Assembly (NCBI RefSeq): GCF_030816715.1
Contig: NZ_JAUSYH010000001.1
Span: 1,984,001-2,048,000 of the forward strand
Direction of reading: 5' to 3'
DNA from: Streptomyces achromogenes
GTDB taxonomy: Bacteria > Actinomycetota > Actinomycetes > Streptomycetales > Streptomycetaceae
DNA length: 64,000 nt
Program-made: the position numbers and the translations under genes
Notes under the pieces: model-generated
Told to the model about the DNA's origin: nothing
Database searches by the model: none
The model's input: only the letters and a program-made list of their open reading frames with translations
Shown: piece after piece, positions 39,877 through 48,560 of the stretch
Position numbering within the stretch: the stretch's first letter is position 1
How the letters are laid out: each line of letters opens with the position of its first letter

Positions 39877-41265
39877 TCAGAACTGCAGGGACTTGGTCTG
39901 GAGGTACTCGGTCAGCCCGTGCGCGCCGAGCTCGCGCCCGACGCCCGACTGCTTGTAGCCGCCGAACGGGGCGAGGGGGTTGAACCGGCCGCCGTTGATG
40001 TCGACCTGGCCGGTGTCCATGCGGCGGGCGAAGGCCACCGCCTCCGCCTCGTCGCCGGCCCAGACCGCGCCGGCGAGTCCGTAGACCGTGCCGTTGGCGA
40101 TCCGCAGGGCGTCGTCCTCGTCCTCGTAGCGCAGGACGGACAGCACCGGGCCGAAGATCTCCTCCTGGGCGATCGTCATGTCGGGGGTGACGTCGGAGAA
40201 GACCGTGGGGCTGACGAAGTAGCCCTGTTCGCGGGGGGCTTCGGGGCCTCCCGCGACCAGCGTCGCCCCCTCGGCCACGCCCTGCTCGATGTATCCGCGC
40301 ACGCGGTCGCGCTGCCTGGCGTTGACGACGGGGCCGATGCGGTCGCCGTACTTGGCCGCGGCCGCTGCGGCGAGTCCGACCGCCTCCTCGTACCGGTCGC
40401 GGTGGACGAGCATCCGGGTCCAGGCGCTGCACGTCTGACCGGAGTTGGACATCACGTTGGCGACACCGACGTTGACCGCCCGGGCGAGGTCGGCGCTCGG
40501 CAGGATGACGTTGGCGGACTTCCCGCCGAGTTCGAGGGCGACCTTCTTGACGGCCGCGCCCGCCGTCGCCGCGATCCGCTTCCCGACGGCCGTGGAGCCG
40601 GTGAAGGACACCAGGTCGACCCCGGGGTGTTCGGCGAGGGCCTGGCCGGCCACCGGGCCGAGGCCGGTGACCAGGTTGAAGACGCCGGCCGGGACGCCCG
40701 CCTCGTGGACCGCCTCGGCGAACAGCTGGGCGGTGAGCGGAGTGTCCTCGGCCGGCTTGAGGACCACGGTGCAGCCCGCGGCGAGGGCCGGGGCGACCTT
40801 GGCGACGATCTGGTGCAGCGGGTAGTTCCAGGGGGTGATCGCGCCGACCACGCCGACCGGCTCGTGCAGGACCGTGGAGTTGCCGACCCGTTCCTCGAAG
40901 GAGTGCGTCGCGGCCAGCTCCGCGTAGGAGCCCGCGACCGCGATCGGTACCGCCGCGTGGACCGCCTGGGAGAAGGCGAGGGGTGAGCCGAGTTCGGCGG
41001 TGACCGTCTCGGCGATCTCGTCCTTGCGGGCCGCCAGGACGTCCCGGAGAGCGCTCAGTCGGGCGGCGCGCTCGGCGGGCGGGGTCGCGGCCCATCCCGG
41101 GAGGGCGGCGCGGGCGGCGCGCACCGCGGCGTCGACGTCGTCGGCCCCGCCCGCCGGGACGCGACCGATCACCTGCTCGTCCACCGGGTCCAGGACCTCG
41201 ATCACGTCCTGGCCCGCGGCCGGGCGCCACGCGCCGTCCAGGTAGATGCCGTCGTGTGCCTTCAT
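39877..41265 (-). CDS. NAD(P)+-dependent aldehyde dehydrogenase
   Basis: 462 residues from the ATG at 41265 with GGAGGG at 6 nt. Active-site residues are all present: Asn147 in TPWNYP, Lys170 in VLKPAE, Glu245 in LELGGKS and the nucleophile Cys279 in [13 protein letters not shown]. It oxidises an aldehyde to the carboxylic acid. First gene of the ALDH-ADH operon; a TetR-type operator lies 38 bp upstream. Shorter at the N-terminus than betaine aldehyde dehydrogenases. By position, SCO1706. Confidence 0.94.
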   Translation of the reverse strand: MKAHDGIYLDGAWRPAAGQDVIEVLDPVDEQVIGRVPAGGADDVDAAVRAARAALPGWAATPPAERAARLSALRDVLAARKDEIAETVTAELGSPLAFSQAVHAAVPIAVAGSYAELAATHSFEERVGNSTVLHEPVGVVGAITPWNYPLHQIVAKVAPALAAGCTVVLKPAEDTPLTAQLFAEAVHEAGVPAGVFNLVTGLGPVAGQALAEHPGVDLVSFTGSTAVGKRIAATAGAAVKKVALELGGKSANVILPSADLARAVNVGVANVMSNSGQTCSAWTRMLVHRDRYEEAVGLAAAAAAKYGDRIGPVVNARQRDRVRGYIEQGVAEGATLVAGGPEAPREQGYFVSPTVFSDVTPDMTIAQEEIFGPVLSVLRYEDEDDALRIANGTVYGLAGAVWAGDEAEAVAFARRMDTGQVDINGGRFNPLAPFGGYKQSGVGRELGAHGLTEYLQTKSLQF

Positions 41266-41725
41266 CGCGTTCCCTCCGGGCGGTCCTCGTCGTCCGCGAC
41301 CTAAACTAGCGTCGTTAGTTTTTCGGCACCAGGGGTCACGGGAGAACGTCCGCCCGGTCGTCCGGGTCCGGCAGCCGCAACCGGTCGGGGCCGGGCCGAT
41401 CCGGTCGCCGTGCCGTTCAGGACGAGGAGGGGCGATTCGAGGAGGGTCGACGCCGAAGAGGGCCGATGTCGGCGAGGGGCGGCGCCTGCCTGCCGTGCCG
41501 GAGGTCGAACCGGGGCCGGTACGCGCGGCAGGCAGGCGCCGGTGAGGGCGCGGGGCGCCGGGCGCGGTGTCCGGCGACAATCGGTCCACGACCCGGCCGC
41601 CTCGGGCGCGGACCTCGCCGACTCGCGCAGGGGGACGGCGCGGGGAGAGGGCGGGTGTCGGGAGAAGCGCCCCGGGACTCGGAGCCGTGGCCGGGCGGGG
41701 ACGGTGGGGGGCGTCCCGCCCCGGA
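41266..41725. other. Intergenic region upstream of the ALDH operon
   Basis: 460 bp with an operator at 41303-41321 and otherwise GC-rich sequence without a gene that I can support. Open frames crossing it have no RBS and no family resemblance. Confidence 0.55.
41303..41321. promoter_or_regulatory. TetR-type operator upstream of the ALDH-ADH operon
   Basis: AAACTAGCGTCGTTAGTTT shares 14 of 19 positions with AAATTAGCACTGCTAGTTT at 35887; the consensus is AAAYTAGCRYYGYTAGTTT. Located 38 bp before the ALDH start, it should be a target of the TetR at 35933. Confidence 0.68.
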
Positions 41726-42430
41726 TCAGCGGGTCGCCGTCAGATGGGCGAAGACGACGACGTTGCTCGTGTACCCGGTCGTGCGCCGGAAGAGGCCGCC
41801 GCAGGTGAGCACGCGCAGCTCGGGGCGGCGGGTCGGGCCGTACACCTCCTTGTCGGGGAAGGTGTCCTTGTCGAAGACCCGGACCCGGTCCACGGTGTAG
41901 ACGGCGGTACGGCCGTCGGCACGCCGGGCCTCGATTGTGGCGCCCCGGGCCACGCGCGCGAGCCCGGCGAAGACGGCGGGGCCGGTCCTGGTGTCACGGT
42001 GTCCGACCGCGATGGCGGCGCCCCGCTCGCCGGGGGTGGGGCCGCCCGCGTACCAGCCGACGAGCCCCGGCTCGTCGAGGGGCGGCGTCCCGAGGTGCCG
42101 GTCGGGGCCGAGCCGCAGCGGGACGATCGGCGCGTCGATGCCCAGGGACGGCACCCGCAGGACGGTCGCCGGGGACCGGGGCAGCGGGCGGGGCGGCGGC
42201 CCGGCGCGCTCCGGCCCCTTCCCGCCCTCTTCGGCGTCCCCCGCGGAGGCCGGGCCCGCGGCGGATCCGTGGGCCGCCGTCCGCCCGGCCCCGGGCGGCG
42301 CGCCCGGGGCGTCGTGCCCCCCGCACCGGACTGCCGCCGTCACCAGGACGACCGCGAGTACGGCCGTCCTGGTGAGACGGAAGAGACGGGTCCGGTGCCA
42401 GGGCCTGCGTCCGCGCCTACGCGGCACCAT
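41726..42430 (-). CDS. Class F sortase
   Basis: 234 residues. A basic start and one membrane helix (about 17-36, RTAVLAVVLVTAAVRC) anchor it, followed by a Pro/Gly/Ala-rich linker to about 85. The sortase beta-barrel has His144 in AVGHRDT, the catalytic Cys210 in LRVLTCGG and Arg215/216 in FRR. The early part VPSLGIDAPIVPLRLG is typical of the class F (actinobacterial) group. It joins cell-wall sorting signals to peptidoglycan or pilin-like acceptors. It overlaps the upstream surface-protein gene by 14 bp, so that protein may be its substrate. Confidence 0.88.
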   Translation of the reverse strand: MVPRRRGRRPWHRTRLFRLTRTAVLAVVLVTAAVRCGGHDAPGAPPGAGRTAAHGSAAGPASAGDAEEGGKGPERAGPPPRPLPRSPATVLRVPSLGIDAPIVPLRLGPDRHLGTPPLDEPGLVGWYAGGPTPGERGAAIAVGHRDTRTGPAVFAGLARVARGATIEARRADGRTAVYTVDRVRVFDKDTFPDKEVYGPTRRPELRVLTCGGLFRRTTGYTSNVVVFAHLTATR

Positions 42431-43253
42431 GGTTGCGCCGGCGGGTCAGACGGAAGTAGGCGACTCCGCCGACGGCCACCAGACCGACGGCCGCGGTGGC
42501 GGCCAGCGGGGTGAAGGCCTGCGAGGTGTCGGCGAGTCCGCCGCCGCCCGCGTGGACGCCGCCCTCAGGGCCGCCCTTCTCGCCGTTCCAGGCGCCGCCG
42601 CTCTGGGCGGCGCCTTCCCGGCCGCCGCTCTCCCGGCCGCCGCTCTCCCGGCCGCCGCTCTCCCGGCTGCCGCTCTCCCGGCTGCCGGCGCCCGGCGCGG
42701 TGGCGTTCTGCCCCCCGCCGTTCTGGCCCCTGCCGTTCTGGCCCCCGCCGCCCTGGCCGTTCGCGGCCCCGAGCTCCCGGCCGTCGTCGGTGATCGGGCG
42801 GTTCGGGCCCTCGTTCCCGCCGCGCCGACCCTCATCGCAGTTGATCTTGAAGACCTTCGTGGTGGGCGACGGCGCCCCGGCGGAGAGGGTCCACTCGAGC
42901 GTGTACGAGCCCTCGGCCAGTCCCAGGGTGTCGGTGTGGCCGGCGCCGTTGGTGAGGTCGATGGCGCCGGTCACGGTGGCCGTGTCCTTGAGCGGAGGCC
43001 GTGCCTTGATGGTGTAGGTGACGGCCGTCAGTTCGCCGAAGTTGGCGGCGTCGAGGTAGAACCGGCAGGCCACCGGGTCGTCCTTGGAGACGCCCGGGGG
43101 CACGTGCTCACGGTGGATCCTGATGTCGCCGGCCTCCCCGACGGCCATGGCCGACGGTGCCGCGAGGCAGGTGAACCCCGCCGCGGCGAGCACCGTGAGA
43201 GCCGTGGCGCCGAGGCGGGTGCCGAAGGCGGGCGGGAGCGTCGAGCTGGACAT
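42417..43253 (-). CDS. Cell-surface protein with signal peptide, RESGG repeats and C-terminal anchor
   Basis: 278 residues from the ATG at 43253 with GGAGGA at 6 nt (an ATG at 43259 directly follows the RBS and is too close). Signal peptide 1-38 (LAAPSAMA), a globular region about 40-145 with two cysteines (ACRFYLD and KINCDEG) and an immunoglobulin-like look, then a long Gly/Asn/Gln and Arg-Glu-Ser-Gly-Gly repeat linker, a LADTSQ stretch, a hydrophobic helix and a basic tail (RLTRRRNHGAA). This is the layout of a sortase substrate, but no proper LPXTG is seen; LADTS may stand in. It overlaps the class F sortase gene. The adhesin or matrix role is inference. Confidence 0.82.
   Translation of the reverse strand: MSSSTLPPAFGTRLGATALTVLAAAGFTCLAAPSAMAVGEAGDIRIHREHVPPGVSKDDPVACRFYLDAANFGELTAVTYTIKARPPLKDTATVTGAIDLTNGAGHTDTLGLAEGSYTLEWTLSAGAPSPTTKVFKINCDEGRRGGNEGPNRPITDDGRELGAANGQGGGGQNGRGQNGGGQNATAPGAGSRESGSRESGGRESGGRESGGREGAAQSGGAWNGEKGGPEGGVHAGGGGLADTSQAFTPLAATAAVGLVAVGGVAYFRLTRRRNHGAA
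42614..42690 (-). repeat. 15-bp coding repeats (RESGG linker)
   Basis: About five copies of GCCGCCGCTCTCCCG on the plus strand encode SRESG/RESGG units of the surface protein. The repeat is in frame, so copy changes would alter linker length only. Confidence 0.8.
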
Positions 43254-43356
43254 GCGCATTCCTCCGAGTCAGGACGATTTTCATACAAATCGCTCTTGCA
43301 CCTGACTCTCTTTCACATCGGCGGCTCCGACGGTGGGACCGCCGCCCGACGCGCCG

Positions 43357-44604
43357 TCAGACGTCGCTCGACCGGCGCAGTCCCGACCCGGACCGGCGAG
43401 GGGCCGAACGGTCCGCCTCCGCCTCCTCGCCTCCCCGGGCCTCCCCCGGCGACCGGAGGGCGACCCCCGAGGACAGCAGCAGCAGCGCTCCCAGCATCGC
43501 GAACGGCGCGGCCACCCCGGCGAGGCCGGCGACCAGGCCCGCGGCGGCCGGCGCGGCGACCTGGCCGAGCCGGTTGCCGGTGAGGCGCAGCGCGAGGGCG
43601 GTGGAACGGGCGCCGTCCGGCGCGGCCCGCACGACCGTCGTCATGGACAGCGGCTGTCCGACGCCCAGACAGAAGCCGAGCAGCGCGAGGATCACGCTCA
43701 GCGCCCAGACCGGCACGGGCAGGACGATGCCGGCGCAGAGCAGGGCCGCCAGCAGACAGGTCACCGTGAGCAGCACGGTCCGGCCGAGCAGTCGCAGCAG
43801 CGGGGTGAGGACGAGCCGGCAGGCGATGGAGGCCGCCGCGCGGACGCTGAGCAGGACGCCGACGACGGGCGGCGCGATGCCCCGGTGCTCACCGACCACC
43901 GGCAGGTAGGCGGTGAGGATGTCGGTCGCGGACAGCACGGAGAGGCTGACGAGGATGCCGGCCGGGACGCCCCGGGCCCGCAGGATGCGCCGGACGGGGA
44001 CGCGGTCCCCGTGCTCCGCGCGGGAGTCCGGCCCGAGGTCGCGGTGCTCGATGCGCCACAGCGACGTGAACGCGACGGCACACCCCGCACCCGCCACGAG
44101 CAGGGCGAGCGCGCTGCCGCCCGCCATGTCGGCACGGCCGATCAGCGCTCCGGCCGCCACCGGCCCGACCAGTTGGCCGAGCGAGGCGCCGATGGTGAAG
44201 TGGCCGAAGTCGCGGTCCTGTTCGTGCGGCGCGGACTGCCGGGCGACGAGCGACTGGGCGCCGATCACGAAGCAGAGGTGCCCGAGGCCCATCACGCCGC
44301 TCCACAGGGCCATCGTCAGGGAGCCGGCGAGCCCGCTGAGCACGCAGCCGCCGGATATGAGGACCACACCGGCCGGCAGCAGGGGGGCGCACCGGCCGTG
44401 GTCGGTGCGCCGGCCGAGCGGGACGGCGGCCAGGAGCGGCAGCAGCGCGTAGACGCCCGCGACGACGCCGACGGCCCCCTCGCCGGCCCCCAGCGCCAGG
44501 GCCCGGTAGGAGACGGCGGGCCGCGCCATCGACACCGCCCCCTGCGCGAAGCCGAAGGCGATGACGAGACGGAGCAGCCAGCCGCGGTTCCTGCCGGGCC
44601 TCAC
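43357..44604 (-). CDS. MFS transporter
   Basis: 415 residues from the GTG at 44604 (GGGAG at about 5 nt); the GTG at 44616 has no RBS. About 12 membrane helices; the loop LGRRTDHGRCAPLLP between helices 2 and 3 is the major-facilitator motif A variant, and QPLSMTTVVRAAPDGARSTALALRLTGNRLGQ lies in the second half. The C-terminal tail is Arg/Ser/Glu-rich. Substrate unknown. It follows the citrate-type transporter gene by about 20 bp on the same strand and is probably co-transcribed with it. Confidence 0.87.
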   Translation of the reverse strand: MRPGRNRGWLLRLVIAFGFAQGAVSMARPAVSYRALALGAGEGAVGVVAGVYALLPLLAAVPLGRRTDHGRCAPLLPAGVVLISGGCVLSGLAGSLTMALWSGVMGLGHLCFVIGAQSLVARQSAPHEQDRDFGHFTIGASLGQLVGPVAAGALIGRADMAGGSALALLVAGAGCAVAFTSLWRIEHRDLGPDSRAEHGDRVPVRRILRARGVPAGILVSLSVLSATDILTAYLPVVGEHRGIAPPVVGVLLSVRAAASIACRLVLTPLLRLLGRTVLLTVTCLLAALLCAGIVLPVPVWALSVILALLGFCLGVGQPLSMTTVVRAAPDGARSTALALRLTGNRLGQVAAPAAAGLVAGLAGVAAPFAMLGALLLLSSGVALRSPGEARGGEEAEADRSAPRRSGSGLRRSSDV

Positions 44605-44623
44605 GAGTTCTCCCACCGGACGG

Positions 44624-46060
44624 TCAGACGATCCCGAACAGGATGCCCGCGCCGAGGATCGCCAGGCAGGTCAGGACGGCCCACTTGACCACGAAGCGGG
44701 TGTGGTCGCCGAACTCGACCCTGGCCATGCCGACGAGGACGTAGACGGCCGGGACCAGCGGGCTCGACATGTGCAGGGGCTGGCCGACGAGCGAGGCGCG
44801 GGCCATCTCCAGCGGGGTGACGCCGTGCGCCGCGCCCGCCTCGGCGAGGACCGGCAGGACGCCGAAGTAGAAGCCGTCGTTCGACATGAAGTAGGTGAGC
44901 GGGAGGCTCAGCACGCCGGTGACGAGGGCCATGTGCGGCCCCATGCCCTCGGGGATGACGTCCACCATCCACTTCGCCATGTGGTCGACCATGCCGGTGC
45001 CCTGGAGGACGCCGGTGAAGACGGCTGCGGCGAAGACCATGCCGGAGACGTTGAGGACGTTGTCGGCGTGCGCGGCGAGCCGGGCCTTCTGGTCCGGGAT
45101 GTGCGGGAAGTTGACGGTGAGGGCGAGCGCGGCGCCGAGCAGGAAGAGCACCGGAATCGGCAGCAGCTCCATGATCATGGCGGTCAGCAGCGTGACCGTG
45201 AGCAGCGCGTTGAACCAGTACAGCTTGGGGCGCAGGGTGGCGCGGTGCGGGTCGAGGCCCTGGAAGCCGTCGTCGTCCGCGGCGTCGGCGTCCTCGCCGG
45301 CGTCGCCGAGAGCCGCGGCGCCGGAGCCGGAGCCGCCGGCCGGGGCGGCCGCCTTGCCGGCGCCGGTTGCGGAGCCGCCGGCCCCCACGAGCACCGTCTC
45401 GGTCTGCTCGGCCTTCTCGTCCACCAGCACCTCGTCGAGGGTCAGCACGCCGAGCCGGGCCCGCTCACGGCGGCCGAGGACGTAGGAGAGCGCGACGACG
45501 AAGACGAGGCCCACGGCGAGGGCCGGGATCATCGGCACGAAGATGTCGCTGGCGTCGACCTTGAGCGCGGTGGCGGCGCGGGCGGTGGGGCCGCCCCAGG
45601 GCAGCGTGTTCATCACGCCGTTGGCCATGGCGGCCACCCCGGTCATCACGACCAGGCTCATCTTCAGGCGCTTGTACAGCGGGTACATCGCCGAGACGGT
45701 GATCATGAAGGTGGTGGAGCCGTCGCCGTCGAGGGAGACGATCGCGGCGAGCAGTGCCGTGCCGACGACGATGCGCAGCGGGTCGGCCTTGCAGAACTTC
45801 AGGATGCCCCGGACGATCGGGTCGAACAGGCCGACGTCGATCATCACACCGAAGTAGACGATCGCGAACATGAGCATCGCCGCCGTGGGGGCGAGGCTGG
45901 TGACGCCGTCGATGACGTAGTCACCGAGCTTGGCGCCCTTCCCGACGAAGACGCAGAACAGTGCCGGGATCAAGACGAGCGCCGCGATCGGCGACATCTT
46001 CTTCAGCATGATCAGGACCAGGAAGGTCGCGATCATCGCGAAGCCGAGGATGGTCAACAT
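44624..46060 (-). CDS. citM: CitMHS family citrate:Mg2+/H+ symporter
   Basis: 478 residues starting MLTILGFAMIATFLVLIMLKKMSPIAALV at the ATG at 46060. It has about 12 helices, the LTSLAPTAAMLMFAIVYFGVMID-like family block, DGDGSTTFMITVSAMYPLYKRL and NDGFYFGVLPVLAEAGAAHG. A non-conserved hydrophilic central loop (about 220-275) is rich in Ala, Gly and Asp. It takes up citrate complexed with a divalent metal. The symbol is by family resemblance. An inverted repeat and several GTTGAC/GTTAAC motifs in the 140-bp upstream region may mark control by a two-component system. Confidence 0.88.
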   Translation of the reverse strand: MLTILGFAMIATFLVLIMLKKMSPIAALVLIPALFCVFVGKGAKLGDYVIDGVTSLAPTAAMLMFAIVYFGVMIDVGLFDPIVRGILKFCKADPLRIVVGTALLAAIVSLDGDGSTTFMITVSAMYPLYKRLKMSLVVMTGVAAMANGVMNTLPWGGPTARAATALKVDASDIFVPMIPALAVGLVFVVALSYVLGRRERARLGVLTLDEVLVDEKAEQTETVLVGAGGSATGAGKAAAPAGGSGSGAAALGDAGEDADAADDDGFQGLDPHRATLRPKLYWFNALLTVTLLTAMIMELLPIPVLFLLGAALALTVNFPHIPDQKARLAAHADNVLNVSGMVFAAAVFTGVLQGTGMVDHMAKWMVDVIPEGMGPHMALVTGVLSLPLTYFMSNDGFYFGVLPVLAEAGAAHGVTPLEMARASLVGQPLHMSSPLVPAVYVLVGMARVEFGDHTRFVVKWAVLTCLAILGAGILFGIV

Positions 46061-46069
46061 GAATGGATA

Positions 46070-46125
46070 CCTAACGTTCGCCCTTGAACATCCCACCTGG
46101 GGGTCGGCGGTGCGTTGACGTTAGG
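46070..46125. promoter_or_regulatory. Inverted repeat in the citM upstream region
   Basis: CCTAACGT (46070-46077) and ACGTTAGG (46118-46125) are exact inverse copies 40 bp apart, and TTGAAC/GTTCAA copies lie at 46084 and 46129. The region of lower GC beyond (to 46190) should hold the citM promoter. Possibly paired regulator sites. Confidence 0.4.
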
Positions 46126-46201
46126 TCCGTTCAAACAGGGTTAACAAGACGTTGACATGCGAGCAATAAGCGCAAAACTCCAGGTCACAGCTTTGCTCAG
46201 G

Positions 46202-48439
46202 TCACAGCGCCGGGATCGCGGCCAGTCGGACCGGCACTCCGTTGAGGACCGCGTTGCCCGACAGGGGGTCGAGCAGGCTGCCGTCGAGGAGCTGGTTGAC
46301 GTTGACTCCGGGGTCGGCGGCGGCATGGCTCAGGCGCGTTCCGGGGCGGTCGTGGCCCCAGCCGTGCGGCAGGCTGACGACGCCCCGGCGCACGCCGTCG
46401 GTGACCTCGGCCGGCGCGGTCACCTCGCCCCCGGCGCCCGTCACCCGTACCGGCGCGCCGTCGCGCACGCCGAGCCGTTCCGCGTCCTCGGGGTGGATCT
46501 GCAGCGTGCAGCGGTTGGTGCCCCCGGTGAGGGCGGGGACGTTGTGCATCCAGCTGTTGTTGGACCGCAGATGGCGCCGGCCGACCAGGACGAGTCCGTC
46601 CGGCCGCCGTTCCAGGGACGCGCGCAGCCGCGGGAGATCGCCGGCGATCGGCTGCGGCAGCAGTTCGATCCGGCCGGAGGCCGTCTTCAGCGGCTGCGGC
46701 AGGCGGGGGCCGAGCGGCCCGAGGTCGATGCCGTGCGGGCTCTCGAGCAGCCGGGCGAGGTTCAGCCCGTCCGGGCGGGTGCCGAAGCCGTCGCCGTAGG
46801 GGCCGAGGCGCAGCATCATGTCGAGCCGGCGTTCGGGGCCGCTCTCCCCCGTGAGCTGCGCGGCGAGTTCCTTCGGCTCGCGGCCGTGCACGGGCGAGTG
46901 CGGCTCCTTGACGGCCTTGCCGAGGGTCTGCCCGACGACCAGCTCGTCCACGGCCGACGGGTCGGCGCCGTGCATGCCGGTCACCGCCAGCGTCAGCCGG
47001 GCGAGGATCTCCGTCTCGGCCATCCGGCCGGGCTCCAGCGGGACGGCGGGGCGGGAGTAGCGGACCTGGTTGCGCACGGCCAGGGTGTTGAAGGCGAAGT
47101 CGTGGTGCGGGCTCTGGGAGGGCGGGGGCGGCGGCAGGACGACGTCGGCGTGGCGCGAGGTCTCGTTCAGGTAGGGGTCGACGCTGACCATGAAGTCGAG
47201 CGACTCCAAGGCCTTGTCGAGCCGGTTGCCGTCGGGCGCGGACAGCACGGGGTTGGCGGCGACCACCACAAGCGCGCGGATCGGCTCGCCCTCCTCGGTG
47301 GCGGTGTCGATCTCCTCGGCCAGCGCCGAGAGCGGCAGTTCGCCCTTGGCCTCCGGGTGCCCGCCGACCCGGGAGTGCCACCGGCCGAGCCGGAAGCCGC
47401 GGCCGGGGCCCGCGGGGCGGGGCGTGCGGTCGGTGGCGGCCTGCGGGAAGAGGGCGCCGCCGGGCCGGTCGAGGTTGCCGGTCAGGACGTTGAGGACGTC
47501 GACGAGCCAGCTGCCGAGGGTGCCGAAGGGGACCGTGCAGCTGCCGATGCGGCCGTAGACGGCGGCGGTCGGGGCGGCGGCGAGCTCCCGCGCGAGGGCG
47601 CGCACGACGCCGGCGTCGACGTCGCATGCCGGGGCCACCGCCTCGGGGGTGAAGTCCCGTACTGCGTCCCGGAGTTCGGCCAGTCCCTCGACGTGCGGGG
47701 TCAACGCTCCCAGCTGCACCAGGTCTTCCTCGAACAGCACGTGCGTCATGGCCGCGAGGAGCAGCGCGTCGGCGCCCGGCCGGATCGCGATGTGCCGGTC
47801 GGCGAGCTTCGCGGTGCGGGTGCGGCGCGGGTCGATGACCGTGAGGGTGCCGCCGCGGGCCTTGAGCGCCTTGAGCTTGCCGGGGAAGTCCGGCGCGGTG
47901 CACAGACTCCCGTTGGACTCCAGGGGGTTGGCGCCGATGAGGAGGAGGTGGTCGGTGCGGTCGAGGTCCGGGACGGGGATCGCGCCCGCGTCGCCGAAGA
48001 GCAGCCCGCTGGAGACGTGCTTGGGCATCTGGTCGACCGTGGAGGCGGTGAACAGACTGCGGGTGCCCAGCCCGCCGACCAGCAGCGGCGGGTAGAGGCC
48101 GCCGGCCATCGTGTGCACGTTGGGGTTGCCGAGGACGACGCCGACGGCGTTCGGGCCGTGCCGCTCGACGACCGGCCGGATCCCGGCGGCCACCGCGTCG
48201 AAGGCCTCCTCCCAGGTGGCCTCGCGCAGCTCGCCGTCACGGCGGACGAGGGGCGAGCGCAGCCGGTCGGGGTCGCCGTCCACGGCCGGGAACGCGGCGC
48301 CCTTGGGGCAGATGAAGCCCTGGCTGAACACGTCGTCCCGGTCGCCGCGGGCGCCGGTGACCCGCGTTCCCTCGATGGTGAGCGTGAGCCCGCAGGTGGC
48401 CTCGCACAGGGGACAGATTCGCAGGGCGGTGCGGGACAC
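46202..48439 (-). CDS. Molybdopterin oxidoreductase, formate dehydrogenase/nitrate reductase family, cytoplasmic
   Basis: 745 residues. The GTG at 48439 has AGGAGG four bases upstream, a better start than the ATG at 48460. The N-terminus carries the [4Fe-4S] motif Cys9-x2-Cys12-x3-Cys16 and Cys44 (ICPLCEATCG, GFICPKG), then molybdopterin domains (GANPLESNG, VIDPRRT, NPVLSAPDG) and the C-terminal dinucleotide-binding barrel (NNSWMHNVPALTG, HPEDAERLGVRDG). No Tat signal. No small subunits are beside it. A TetR gene lies upstream with a palindrome between them. Substrate unknown; it resembles the single-gene actinobacterial molybdopterin oxidoreductases. Confidence 0.9.
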   Translation of the reverse strand: MSRTALRICPLCEATCGLTLTIEGTRVTGARGDRDDVFSQGFICPKGAAFPAVDGDPDRLRSPLVRRDGELREATWEEAFDAVAAGIRPVVERHGPNAVGVVLGNPNVHTMAGGLYPPLLVGGLGTRSLFTASTVDQMPKHVSSGLLFGDAGAIPVPDLDRTDHLLLIGANPLESNGSLCTAPDFPGKLKALKARGGTLTVIDPRRTRTAKLADRHIAIRPGADALLLAAMTHVLFEEDLVQLGALTPHVEGLAELRDAVRDFTPEAVAPACDVDAGVVRALARELAAAPTAAVYGRIGSCTVPFGTLGSWLVDVLNVLTGNLDRPGGALFPQAATDRTPRPAGPGRGFRLGRWHSRVGGHPEAKGELPLSALAEEIDTATEEGEPIRALVVVAANPVLSAPDGNRLDKALESLDFMVSVDPYLNETSRHADVVLPPPPPSQSPHHDFAFNTLAVRNQVRYSRPAVPLEPGRMAETEILARLTLAVTGMHGADPSAVDELVVGQTLGKAVKEPHSPVHGREPKELAAQLTGESGPERRLDMMLRLGPYGDGFGTRPDGLNLARLLESPHGIDLGPLGPRLPQPLKTASGRIELLPQPIAGDLPRLRASLERRPDGLVLVGRRHLRSNNSWMHNVPALTGGTNRCTLQIHPEDAERLGVRDGAPVRVTGAGGEVTAPAEVTDGVRRGVVSLPHGWGHDRPGTRLSHAAADPGVNVNQLLDGSLLDPLSGNAVLNGVPVRLAAIPAL

Positions 48440-48478
48440 GGGTCCTCCTGGGGGCGGCATTGCCTCGTCCCGACCGAG

Positions 48479-48494
48479 CATACCGACCGGTATG
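48479..48494. promoter_or_regulatory. TetR-type operator upstream of the molybdopterin oxidoreductase
   Basis: CATACCGACCGGTATG has perfect 7-bp arms (CATACCG/CGGTATG) around 2 bp. It lies 40 bp before the oxidoreductase start and 67 bp after the tetR stop, so it controls the enzyme gene, probably through that TetR. Confidence 0.65.
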
Positions 48495-48560
48495 ACTTCT
48501 GGGGAGGCCTCCGCCGGAGGCGGCCGCCCTGCGCTCCCCGGGCCGCCGTCGGCGCGGCGG

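Noticed and set aside
41410..41725. Plus-strand open frames upstream of and across the sortase gene
   Set aside because: No RBS, no resemblance to known proteins, very Arg/Gly-rich; the minus strand encodes the sortase.
48440..48481. Upstream ATG starts (48481, 48460) for the molybdopterin oxidoreductase
   Set aside because: 48481 lies in the operator palindrome, 48460 has no RBS, whereas GTG 48439 follows AGGAGG and leads straight into the Fe-S motif.
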